From assembly GCA_017552455.1 (NCBI GenBank), contig JAFZPX010000028.1, forward strand, positions 1-37,372: 37,372 nt of DNA, read 5' to 3'. The notes beneath the pieces are model-generated. The model worked only from the letters and a program-made list of their open reading frames with translations, ran no database searches and was not told the origin of the DNA. Positions within the stretch are counted from its first letter, which is position 1, and each line of letters begins with the position of its first letter. A program made the translations under genes and the position numbers. Positions 1 to 6,355 of this stretch are shown here, in pieces. This stretch comes from Clostridiales bacterium (GTDB taxonomy: Bacteria > Bacillota > Clostridia > Saccharofermentanales > Saccharofermentanaceae).

Positions 1-446
1 GCGTCCTTCCAGTGGTTGAGCTGGGAAAGGTAGGAATCATACTGTTTCCTTCTTGTCTCATCAGGAGAGTTGTCCGGGTTCGGCATGTGGCCGAGGAGGA
101 AGTCGAGGAGTGAATCCTTGGTGGCATATGCGAAGTTGCCGTCCGTATAGCACCACTTACAGTAGTCATCATTAAAGACACCGTCCGGCTCGCGGCTGAC
201 CATATCGTCTTCTGTCAGAGGCATACCGCAGCACTGACAGATGAGCTGTCTCGGTGAACCGAGCAAAGTGTTGATCGACACATTGTATTCCTTGGATAAA
301 AGCTTCAGTGTCTCTGTGTTCGGTTGTGTCTCTCCTGTCTCCCAACGGCTGACTGCCTGTCTTGTGACCATCACCTTCTCAGCCAGCTGATCCTGCGTCA
401 GTTCATTCTTCTCGCGTAAGGTCTTAAGTATATCTTTGATCTCCAT
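1..446 (-). CDS. XRE-family regulator with zinc-ribbon domain (3' truncated by window edge)
   Basis: This open frame starts at an ATG (444-446) and runs off the left edge, so only the first 148 codons are visible. A GGGGG ribosome site lies 8 bases upstream of the ATG. The first 65 or so residues form a Cro/CI-type helix-turn-helix; the segment MVTRQAVSRWETGETQP is the classic recognition-helix region. A treble-clef-like cysteine set follows (CQCCGMPL ... YCKWCYTDG), which matches the putative zinc-ribbon domain often fused to such regulators in Clostridia. It is probably a cytoplasmic DNA-binding regulator; its target and metal dependence are unknown. The C-terminal end cannot be judged. The fold is clear from the motifs; the function beyond DNA binding is inference. 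Confidence 0.85.
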   Translation of the reverse strand, partial: MEIKDILKTLREKNELTQDQLAEKVMVTRQAVSRWETGETQPNTETLKLLSKEYNVSINTLLGSPRQLICQCCGMPLTEDDMVSREPDGVFNDDYCKWCYTDGNFAYATKDSLLDFLLGHMPNPDNSPDETRRKQYDSYLSQLNHWKD

Positions 447-475
447 GTGTTTATCCCCCTGTTGTTGATGATTCG

Positions 476-481
476 ATTATA
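476..481 (-). promoter_or_regulatory. Possible -10 element of the XRE/zinc-ribbon gene
   Basis: A perfect TATAAT reads on the minus strand 30 bases upstream of the ATG at 446. No good -35 hexamer is found 16-18 bases further up (the best is TTTATT), so the call is weak. Confidence 0.3.
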
Positions 482-514
482 TGGCGATAGAGATGAAGAA
501 TAAAGAAACGGGCT

Positions 515-533
515 GTTGCTATATAGCAGCAAC
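515..533 (-). terminator. Possible hairpin terminator behind the toxin-antitoxin operon
   Basis: GTTGCT (515-520) and AGCAAC (528-533) form a 6-bp stem with a 7-base loop, 11 bases past the stop codon of the RelB-like gene. The minus-strand tail after the stem (AGCCCGTTTCTTTATTC) is only moderately T-rich. It could equally be part of the dispersed repeat that overlaps it. Confidence 0.35.
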
Positions 534-554
534 GTATTGCCTCGCTACGTATCT
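525..554. repeat. Direct repeat copy A flanking the toxin-antitoxin module
   Basis: About 26 of 30 bases match 1840-1869 in the same orientation; the shared core is AGCAGCAACGT, two bases T, then CCTCGCTACGTA. This copy overlaps the last codons and the TAG stop of the RelB-like antitoxin gene. Together the two copies bracket the toxin-antitoxin genes (1.3 kb apart). Confidence 0.65.
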
Positions 555-832
555 CTGCTTGCCTTTATCTCAGCATTTATCTCATCAAGGCTCATGTCTT
601 CTATGTCTTTCGCCTCATTTCTCAATGCATCAAAAGCAGACATGAAATCAGATCTGTCCGATCTATTAACCGGCAAGACAGCATCAAAGGGAAGTCCTCT
701 TACCTGCTTGCTCTTCTTCATAAACATCCTAAGAGCTGTAGGAAGATCCATTCCTAATTCTTCATATATCTCTGAAACTTCCTGTTTCAGTTCTTTATCC
801 ATTCTGAATTGCACAAGCACTTGTTCTGACAT
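545..832 (-). CDS. RelB/DinJ-family antitoxin, apparently without its own toxin
   Basis: The 95-residue product has the RelB/DinJ layout. An N-terminal ribbon-helix-helix (VLVQFRMDKELKQEVSEIY ... LGMDLPTALRMFM) would dimerise and bind operator DNA. An acidic helical tail (MSLDEINAEIKASRD) normally wraps the RelE/YafQ-type toxin. The ATG has a GAGGT ribosome site 6-7 bases upstream. The gene lies 18 bases downstream of the HigA-like gene and is probably third in that operon. No RelE or YafQ toxin follows: only about 100 non-coding bases separate it from the next gene. It may be an orphan antitoxin or a third component of the module. Its 3' end lies inside a repeat that recurs at 1840-1869, so the end of the gene may have been created by recombination. 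Confidence 0.85.
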   Translation of the reverse strand: MSEQVLVQFRMDKELKQEVSEIYEELGMDLPTALRMFMKKSKQVRGLPFDAVLPVNRSDRSDFMSAFDALRNEAKDIEDMSLDEINAEIKASRDT

Positions 833-850
833 ATTAATACCTCATATTAC

Positions 851-1162
851 TCAACTAACAATCTTAGTAACAAAAGATAGCTCCTCATCATCTTCAAGAA
901 AGGTGATAAGACGACAAGCGGGTCCTGTTGGATGAGTTCTTCCTCTTTCCCATGCCTCGACAGTCTTAACTGACACACCTAGATAATCAGCAAATACACG
1001 CTGTGTCATTCTAGCTTCCATACGTATTCTTCTTATCTGATCCGCACTATACTCGGTTACTGGTTCTATTTTATAAGTAACAACTCTTGCCTTACCCTCG
1101 CCTTTGGCATAATCAATCGCCTGGATTAAGCCTTCTTTTAAATCATCAAATAGTGTATCCAT
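851..1162 (-). CDS. HigA/NadS-like helix-turn-helix antitoxin
   Basis: This 103-residue protein has an extended N-terminus (residues 1-38) followed by an XRE helix-turn-helix (IRRIRMEARMTQRVFADYLG, then VSVKTVEAWERGRTHPTG). This is the arrangement of antitoxins paired with RelE/HigB-type toxins (COG2944 type). A strong AAGGGGG ribosome site lies 9 bases before the ATG. The gene starts 6 bases after the toxin stop codon, in the toxin-first order typical of HigBA. It should neutralise the toxin at 1169-1516 and repress the shared promoter at 1532-1581. The family is clear; the pairing follows from adjacency. Confidence 0.88.
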   Translation of the reverse strand: MDTLFDDLKEGLIQAIDYAKGEGKARVVTYKIEPVTEYSADQIRRIRMEARMTQRVFADYLGVSVKTVEAWERGRTHPTGPACRLITFLEDDEELSFVTKIVS

Positions 1163-1168
1163 ATAACC

Positions 1169-1516
1169 TTACCCCCTTCTATTTCTCTCCACCTCACGCA
1201 AAGTCTTAACGAACTTACGAAGTGTATTCTTCTCTGCATCTGTCAGATTATCTTGGTCGCCTTTTGAGAAAGCGGTTATAAGATACGTAGTCTCATATTC
1301 AGCAAAATCAACATAGCAAACACGAACGCTACCTCTCTTACCCCGATGATCCATTGGGAAACGGATTTTACGAATTCCTCCTGTGCCTTCCATTAACGGT
1401 CCCTGTTCCGGATCCATTAATAACGCTATCTGAAGTTGAAATAACTCTTTGTCTGACAGTCCTATTTCAGTCCAACGTTTTGTGAACAATGGGACCTCGA
1501 TAAATGTTCGATTCAT
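1169..1516 (-). CDS. RelE/HigB-type toxin of a type II toxin-antitoxin system
   Basis: The 115-residue product carries the conserved core of the RelE-like toxin family that partners COG2944 antitoxins: GIRKIRFP, then GKRGSVRVCYV, then TYLITAFSKGDQDNLT, then an E-x6-KF tail. Toxins of this group are ribosome-dependent or free mRNA interferases. The basic residues of the RKIRFP and GKRGSVR segments are the expected RNA-contacting positions. The ATG at 1514-1516 has a GAGG site 5 bases upstream. It is the first gene of the operon and sits about 20 bases below the predicted start of transcription. mRNA cleavage here is inferred from the family, not shown by the sequence. Confidence 0.88.
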   Translation of the reverse strand: MNRTFIEVPLFTKRWTEIGLSDKELFQLQIALLMDPEQGPLMEGTGGIRKIRFPMDHRGKRGSVRVCYVDFAEYETTYLITAFSKGDQDNLTDAEKNTLRKFVKTLREVERNRRG

Positions 1517-1531
1517 GCGTCCTCACAATCC

Positions 1532-1581
1532 ACTAACAGTCACATAATACACCCTATTATGTAGGGTTTGCAACTGTTAGT
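1532..1581 (-). promoter_or_regulatory. Toxin-antitoxin promoter with nested operator dyads
   Basis: On the minus strand a -35 TTGCAA (1568-1573) and a -10 TATTAT (1544-1549) are 18 bases apart, pointing at the toxin ATG at 1516. Two perfect dyads overlap them. The inner one is ACATAATA / TATTATGT (1542-1549 and 1555-1562, 5-base spacer). The outer one is ACTAACAGT / ACTGTTAGT (1532-1540 and 1573-1581). The inner dyad covers the -10, as expected for autorepression by the antitoxin. Confidence 0.7.
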
Positions 1582-1749
1582 CAGTTAGATTAATTGATGC
1601 GAATTAAAACAAAATGGCAGGATTCAATTCCTGCCTTCAGTGGTTCAACGAGCTCGCGCCCCAAACAATAATCTCCACTTTCATAATTATGATACATCTA
1701 ATCTTTGTCGAATTCACCTACAAAAACACGACAATTTCCGACAAAATAT

Positions 1750-1777
1750 CCCCAGCGGAGCTGACGCTCCGCTGGGG
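1750..1777. terminator. Strong hairpin terminator, probably bidirectional
   Basis: A perfect 12-bp GC-rich stem (CCCCAGCGGAGC / GCTCCGCTGGGG) closes a 4-base loop TGAC. The plus-strand tail is TTGGTCTTCTTATT; the minus-strand tail starts ATATTTTGTC. It lies about 135 bases past the cysK stop, so it most likely ends the cysK transcript and shields the toxin-antitoxin promoter. Confidence 0.7.
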
Positions 1778-1807
1778 TTGGTCTTCTTATTATTTCTACT
1801 ATTTTGA

Positions 1808-1837
1808 TTACTCTGCAAACAAGGCTGTAGATAAGAT
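1808..1837 (-). pseudogene. Remnant of a second cysK 3' end
   Basis: Minus-strand codons here read ILSTALFAE then TAA. The real cysK ends LSTALFSE then TGA (1912-1938). An 18-base block (AACAAGGCTGTAGATAAG on the plus strand) is identical in both, at 1818-1835 and 1922-1939. After it the two copies differ (TTT GCA GAG TAA versus TTC AGT GAG TGA) in a way that preserves the reading frame and mostly the protein. That suggests a displaced homologous gene end rather than a chance repeat. Nothing else of a second cysK remains upstream. Confidence 0.6.
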
Positions 1838-1839
1838 AG

Positions 1840-1912
1840 AGCAGCAACGTCTTACCTCGCTACGTACTCCGCGCTTCGCTTGTGCGTAAGTCCGCTCGGC
1901 GAATTCGTTGCT
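1840..1912. repeat. Direct repeat copy B with inverted ends
   Basis: Bases 1840-1869 match copy A at 525-554. The unit here is longer and has inverted ends: AGCAACG (1843-1849) pairs with CGTTGCT (1906-1912), and CTTAC (1851-1855) pairs with GTAAG (1886-1890). It lies between the remnant and the true cysK 3' end and touches the cysK stop codon. It may be a small dispersed palindromic element or the trace of a lost insertion. Confidence 0.5.
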
Positions 1913-2844
1913 CACTCACTGAACAAGGCTGTAGATAAGTAACGGTCACCCGTATCAGGCAGCAAGGCAACTATAGTCTTGCCCTCATTCTCAGGTCTCT
2001 TAGCGAGGTCGATTGCTGCGAACAAAGCGGCGCCGGAAGATATACCAACCAGAACACCCTCAGTCTTGCCAAGTTCTCTACCTGTAGCAAATGCATCTTC
2101 ATTAGTGACGGGAATGATCTCGTCATAAACCTTCGTGTTAAGAACGTCAGGTACAAATCCTGCACCGATACCCTGAATCTTGTGAGGTCCGCCAACGCCC
2201 TTGCTGAGAACAGGAGAATCAGCAGGCTCTACTGCAACTACCTTAACAGAAGCCTTCTGCTCCTTAAGATACTCACCTGTACCTGTGATCGTTCCGCCAG
2301 TACCTACGCCTGCTACAAATATATCGACCTCTCCATCAGTGTCCTCGAAGATCTCAGGACCTGTTGTTGCCTTGTGGATGGCAGGATTAGCAGGATTAAC
2401 AAACTGTCCGGGGATGAATGAATCAGGTATCTCCTTGGAAAGCTCCTCTGCCTTGGCGATAGCGCCCTTCATACCCTTAGCGCCCTCTGTAAGAACCAAC
2501 TCAGCGCCGTATGCCTTCATAATCTGTCTTCTCTCGACGCTCATCGTCTCGGGCATTGTGATTATAAGCTTATATCCCTTAGCTGCTGCAACTGATGCGA
2601 GACCGATACCTGTGTTGCCTGATGTAGGCTCGATGATTGTCGCGCCGGGCTTAAGCTTTCCTGAAGCCTCAGCATCCTCGATCATTGCCTTAGCGATACG
2701 ATCCTTTACAGAACCAGCGGGATTGAAGTACTCAAGCTTAGCAAGAACCTTTGCCTTAAGACCGTACTTCTCCTCGATGTGTGTCAGTTCAAGAAGCGGT
2801 GTCTTACCGATCAATTCTGCTGCTGATGAATAAACCTTGCTCAT
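1912..2844 (-). CDS. cysK: Cysteine synthase A (O-acetylserine sulfhydrylase)
   Basis: The 310-residue product is a full-length fold-type II PLP enzyme that makes L-cysteine from O-acetylserine and sulfide in the cytoplasm. Lys47 in the PAGSVKDR segment is the expected Schiff-base lysine. [10 protein letters not shown] (about 74-83) is the substrate loop, GTGGTITG binds the PLP phosphate, and GISSGAA lies near the PLP pyridine nitrogen. A GGAGG ribosome site lies 8 bases before the ATG. The promoter at 2887-2915 suggests its own transcript, although the EAL gene upstream lies on the same strand with no terminator between them. The last eight codons are duplicated at 1808-1837. Assignment to CysK rather than CysM rests on overall similarity and length. 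Confidence 0.95.
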   Translation of the reverse strand: MSKVYSSAAELIGKTPLLELTHIEEKYGLKAKVLAKLEYFNPAGSVKDRIAKAMIEDAEASGKLKPGATIIEPTSGNTGIGLASVAAAKGYKLIITMPETMSVERRQIMKAYGAELVLTEGAKGMKGAIAKAEELSKEIPDSFIPGQFVNPANPAIHKATTGPEIFEDTDGEVDIFVAGVGTGGTITGTGEYLKEQKASVKVVAVEPADSPVLSKGVGGPHKIQGIGAGFVPDVLNTKVYDEIIPVTNEDAFATGRELGKTEGVLVGISSGAALFAAIDLAKRPENEGKTIVALLPDTGDRYLSTALFSE

Positions 2845-2886
2845 ATGCGATTACCTCCGATAGGTATTATAACCCTGAATGGGCTA

Positions 2887-2915
2887 ATGATAATACTATT
2901 AACCTACCGTGTCAA
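2887..2915 (-). promoter_or_regulatory. cysK promoter with an imperfect dyad
   Basis: On the minus strand a perfect -35 TTGACA (2910-2915) and -10 TATCAT (2887-2892) are 17 bases apart. An imperfect dyad, AACCTACC / TGGGTATT (plus strand, 2901-2923), spans the -35. It could be an operator for a cysteine-responsive repressor of the Rrf2 type, but the match is loose. Confidence 0.6.
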
Positions 2916-2935
2916 TGGGTATTATAAAATTTCAG

Positions 2936-5770
2936 TTAAAGTCCCTGCTGCTTAAGGCTTGCGTACCTGTGGATCTCATCCACTACCAGCGAATTTATAG
3001 ACTGCACCATCTCACCTGCAGGCATACCGATATAGTATCCCTGAATAAGATCTATGCCGAGCATAACGACAGTCTTCAATTCTTCGCGCGTCTCGATGCC
3101 TTCAGCCAGAGCCTTGATACCGTTCTGATGCGAGAACTCGATGATATCCCGAACGAAATGCTGCTTCTGCGGCGACTCTTCAATACCCGACAGCAGCTCG
3201 CGGTCTATCTTCACATAATTAGGCGTGTATCTAAGCAAGTTATTTACATTAGAGTATCCTGTACCATAATCATCTACCGCAGTCTCGATACCGATACGTT
3301 CATAATCATTCTTCATCCGCTTCAGATCTTCATCGGATACCTCCGACTGCTCCGTCAGCTCGACGACTATCGACGACGGATGCTTACCCACATACGCCTC
3401 AAGCAACTGAAGGTCCTCACCGCGCAGCATGAATCCCGGTATCGAATTGATAAACACCTTCTTGCCCGCGCGTAAAATCTTCTCATTATGGCTCATCGTA
3501 TCGATAACCCCTGAGAACGTCGCCTTCTCTACATCGTAGAGGCGTCCGTAGAACTGTGCATACCTGAGCACTACCGGCGGCGCGAGATACGGATCGACCT
3601 GCGGCCTCATCAGCGCCTCGTATGCATATATCTCGCCCGTCCTTCCGTCGACGATCGGCTGGAAGTGATATGCGATTTTATTCTCATCCAGGATCGAACT
3701 TACGACCAGAGCATCGTGCCGCTCCTCGTCACTAAGCGATGCATCCGCCGCGAACTTATATACATTCTTACCTCTGTTCTTACTTGAGATAGCGACATTG
3801 ACGAGCCTCTCGACTTCCTCCGAAGACTCAGGACTTCCGCTCTCACTCGCGTAATAAAGCTCTATATCGTAAGGCAGATCCGCCTCACCCGAGACTTCCT
3901 TAATCCTGTCCAGAAGCTTATCCTTCACGCTCTCCAACTCGTCCTCATCAGGATTAGACGTGATCCTTAAGGCCACGAGCTCATCGTTACCTGCGCGGAA
4001 GCAAAAACAATTTCGCGACGAGAACACATTCTCGAGAGCACTCGCAACTGTTATGATCGCGCGGTCGCCCTCCTTGCGTCCGTGAGCCTCGTTGATCTTC
4101 TTAAGATCTTTGATATCGACTGCGAGCGCACCCATATAACCGCCGTTATTCTTCATCAGGTGCAGGAACGTTTCCAAATTCTCGAGGAAGCCCTTGTAGT
4201 TGTTAAGACCGGTCAGGCTGTCCGTCGTGATTCCGCGGCGCGCGATAGTCGACGAACCGATCAGGGCATCGTTTCTTCTGTAGCACTCGATACCCCTCGC
4301 GACACTCTTTAACCACGCGCGGTATTCGGGAGGTACGACCTCCACGCGGTTCTCATATCTGATCGCTCCGTAGCCGAACACTGAATCGTTAAAGTAGATC
4401 GGCATGAAGTAGTAGACCGACGGCTTCTCGTGATATTCATACAACTCAGGCAGCATCACTTCGCGCGGAAACTTGCTGTCATTAATTATGCGGTCGTTAT
4501 TCTCTTTCTCTGACCCGCAGCGGATGGCCTCCATGATCTCGTCCTCGAACTCGCCGCGGCTCTCATCACCGAGCGACGGGTTAAGACACAGGCTGAAAGA
4601 ATCAAAGCCTCGGATCAGGTGCAGGTTCGAGAAGATCGTGCTGACCATTCCCGTATATGTCGACTGCTCGATCATATCCTCGTCCATATTGTTAAAAGGA
4701 GAGTATATAGTGCCGAGGGACTGGTCCGTATCCCATTGCTCACGCTTCGGATATTCGCATTTGCAGCTGTCACAACCGCATCCGCATGTGCCTCCGATAA
4801 AGAGGTCCGGATCCTCCTTCGCGAGCATCGGCTCCTTGCCCCTGATCATGGCATCCGCGAACACCGCCGCATTCATACCCAGGTGTCTTGAGCCCATCGG
4901 CACAGACGTAATCGGGATCGGCGCCTGCATACCCTCGACGTTGCAGTCGAAGCCAACTACCTTGATGTCCTCGGGGATACGCACACCCTTGGACGTGATC
5001 CTCTTGCAGAAACCCACCGCCATCAGGTCGTTCGCGAATGCGACCGCCTCAGGCATGTCGTCCGGTTCCAACAGAAGGCTGTCCGCTAGGCTCTCGCCGC
5101 TCGTGTACCAGAAGTCGCCGTAGAAGATGCGGTCCTCTTTGACCTCTATGCCGTGCTCCTCGAGCGCGTTCTTATATGCCTGCAAGCGTAACTTGGAGTG
5201 GGGGTGCCAGCTCTTTCCTGTAAGAAAAGCGATGTCCTTCACCCCATGCTTCTCTATAAGGTGCGTGATAACCTTCTTCTCAGGGATGTAGTTATCTATG
5301 TGTATGGACTGGAAGTACTTGCTCTCCTGATCTACGAACAGCACCTCTCCCCTGTACTTATCGTGCAGCTCACGCTCTATCTGCTGCGCCACACCCTTAG
5401 TCTGGATCGAGTCCGCAAGCACCACGATGCAGTCAAACTTATCGTAATCTACTAACTTAAATATGGAGGACTCTCCTACGGAACGCGCGGGCGTGTTCTG
5501 ATACTTTATATACATCGCGAACACGCACACATCGAGGTCGTGTGTAAACGCCTCTTCTATAAACCCCTTCAAAAAGAGGTCGTACGCGTACTCTTCCGGC
5601 TGCGCGAGCAGAACCGCGACTCTTTTACGATAATTATCCACCATATACGTATGATAAAACTTTCGCCCCTCAAGAAAAAGTGACTTCTCGTTATAAGTCT
5701 TTGAACTTTTTGTGTACTTCTCCTGCTCGAAAAGCAACACATCCCATAAGAATTGTTGCTTAAGCGACAC
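2936..5770 (-). CDS. EAL phosphodiesterase with LacI-like sensor and degenerate GGDEF
   Basis: This 944-residue protein has no signal peptide or membrane span. Residues about 47-325 resemble the ligand-binding domain of LacI/ribose-binding proteins (KRVAVLLAQPEE, DIAFLTGK, FANDLMAVGF, VVGFDC, PITSV). Five cysteines in ten residues follow (CGCGCDSCKC, near 332), perhaps binding a metal. A linker leads to a GGDEF domain whose signature is degraded to AGNDE (near 594), so cyclase activity is unlikely. The C-terminal EAL domain keeps EALMR (near 716), ELTE, DDYGTG (near 833), KID, AEGIE and QGYY, so cyclic-di-GMP hydrolysis is expected. A soluble sugar or similar ligand may gate it. The start is uncertain: GTG at 5770 lacks a clear ribosome site, and ATG at 5644 would begin just before the sensor domain. 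Confidence 0.88.
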   Translation of the reverse strand: MSLKQQFLWDVLLFEQEKYTKSSKTYNEKSLFLEGRKFYHTYMVDNYRKRVAVLLAQPEEYAYDLFLKGFIEEAFTHDLDVCVFAMYIKYQNTPARSVGESSIFKLVDYDKFDCIVVLADSIQTKGVAQQIERELHDKYRGEVLFVDQESKYFQSIHIDNYIPEKKVITHLIEKHGVKDIAFLTGKSWHPHSKLRLQAYKNALEEHGIEVKEDRIFYGDFWYTSGESLADSLLLEPDDMPEAVAFANDLMAVGFCKRITSKGVRIPEDIKVVGFDCNVEGMQAPIPITSVPMGSRHLGMNAAVFADAMIRGKEPMLAKEDPDLFIGGTCGCGCDSCKCEYPKREQWDTDQSLGTIYSPFNNMDEDMIEQSTYTGMVSTIFSNLHLIRGFDSFSLCLNPSLGDESRGEFEDEIMEAIRCGSEKENNDRIINDSKFPREVMLPELYEYHEKPSVYYFMPIYFNDSVFGYGAIRYENRVEVVPPEYRAWLKSVARGIECYRRNDALIGSSTIARRGITTDSLTGLNNYKGFLENLETFLHLMKNNGGYMGALAVDIKDLKKINEAHGRKEGDRAIITVASALENVFSSRNCFCFRAGNDELVALRITSNPDEDELESVKDKLLDRIKEVSGEADLPYDIELYYASESGSPESSEEVERLVNVAISSKNRGKNVYKFAADASLSDEERHDALVVSSILDENKIAYHFQPIVDGRTGEIYAYEALMRPQVDPYLAPPVVLRYAQFYGRLYDVEKATFSGVIDTMSHNEKILRAGKKVFINSIPGFMLRGEDLQLLEAYVGKHPSSIVVELTEQSEVSDEDLKRMKNDYERIGIETAVDDYGTGYSNVNNLLRYTPNYVKIDRELLSGIEESPQKQHFVRDIIEFSHQNGIKALAEGIETREELKTVVMLGIDLIQGYYIGMPAGEMVQSINSLVVDEIHRYASLKQQGL

Positions 5771-5861
5771 TTCGCGCCGTCATTGCCCATTGGTTTGCCG
5801 TCCTGCAAGTAGTTTCATAAAGGTGTATTAAAAAATACGACGAGAAGAAAAGACACTACAA

Positions 5862-6269
5862 ATGGCAAACGACGTTATGGACTTCGGCATAAGACTTACG
5901 GGCGGTCAGCTCATGAGACTGGCAGCGCAGCACTTCGTGCAGAACCTTTATGTGGCAGCGCTCGGTCGTCCCGCCGATAAAGAAGGACTGACTTACTGGA
6001 CGGATCACATCATCAAAGAGAACGGATCCGCATCCGAGGTAGCAAAGAGCTTCCTCACAGGAAGTGAATTCATGAGTCAGGACTTGGATGACGAGGACTT
6101 CGTAGAGACACTTTACATGGTCTACTACAACCGCATCGGAACTTATGATGAAGTCAATACATGGGAGTCCGCGCTCGCGGCGGGAACGCCGAGAGAAGAT
6201 CTCATCACCGCATTCGCTTCTTCTTCAGAGTGGGCCAACGAATGCTTAGCATATGGTATCAACGTCTGA
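5862..6269 (+). CDS. DUF4214 domain protein
   Basis: This 135-residue protein is essentially one DUF4214 domain. It shows the typical FVQNLYVAALGRPADKEGLTYW block followed by a SFLTGSEFM block, and a second half-repeat (FVETLYMVYYNR ... WANECL). It has no signal peptide or membrane segment. DUF4214 is usually found in long surface proteins and glycan-related proteins; a stand-alone copy is less usual, and its function is unknown. It is the only clear plus-strand gene in the window. It is divergent from the EAL gene (91 bases apart) and is closed by a strong terminator. Position suggests a link to cyclic-di-GMP outputs, which is only inference. A weak GAGAAG site lies upstream of the ATG. Confidence 0.88.
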   Translation: MANDVMDFGIRLTGGQLMRLAAQHFVQNLYVAALGRPADKEGLTYWTDHIIKENGSASEVAKSFLTGSEFMSQDLDDEDFVETLYMVYYNRIGTYDEVNTWESALAAGTPREDLITAFASSSEWANECLAYGINV

Positions 6270-6311
6270 GAAGACGCTCGATATATTTTAGTCATGCTCC
6301 ATAAGGAAAGC

Positions 6312-6347
6312 GGGCCGTCTCGATAACGAGGCGGCCCCTTTTCTTTT
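6312..6347 (+). terminator. Rho-independent terminator after the DUF4214 gene
   Basis: GGGCCGTCTCG (6312-6322) pairs with CGAGGCGGCCC (6327-6337) with one G-T wobble and a 4-base loop, followed by CTTTTCTTTT. The stem also lies just past the stop of the minus-strand GGDEF-EAL gene and may serve both converging transcripts. Confidence 0.88.
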
Positions 6348-6355
6348 ATGACTTA

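Larger units (their letters stand above)
1517..1911. other. 395-bp intergenic spacer between cysK and the toxin-antitoxin operon
   Basis: Between the toxin start and the cysK stop I see, in order: the toxin-antitoxin promoter and operators (1532-1581); a small hairpin GGCAGGA/TCCTGCC (1616-1635); an AT-rich stretch; a strong 12-bp hairpin (1750-1777); a remnant cysK 3' end (1808-1837); and a repeat with inverted ends (1840-1912). The only long frame (plus strand 1614-1889) crosses these hairpins and resembles no protein I recognise. Confidence 0.7.

Noticed and set aside
1614..1889. Plus-strand frame of 91 codons
   Set aside because: It crosses two hairpins, the cysK remnant and the repeat; it lacks a ribosome site and resembles no protein I recognise.
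1840..1912. Integron attC-like site, suggested by the inverted ends AGCAACG / CGTTGCT
   Set aside because: The ends do not match the attC core consensus (GTTRRRY and its complement), and no integrase is present.
5770..5800. GGCAAACC then ATGACGGCGCGAAG on the minus strand near the EAL gene start, again riboswitch-like
   Set aside because: Spacing and stems do not fit the cyclic-di-GMP-I fold, and the tetraloop and receptor are not present.
5569..5808. Minus-strand frame of 79 codons starting upstream of the EAL gene
   Set aside because: It mostly overlaps the EAL gene in another frame and its sequence (many Arg and Ser) looks like a shadow translation.
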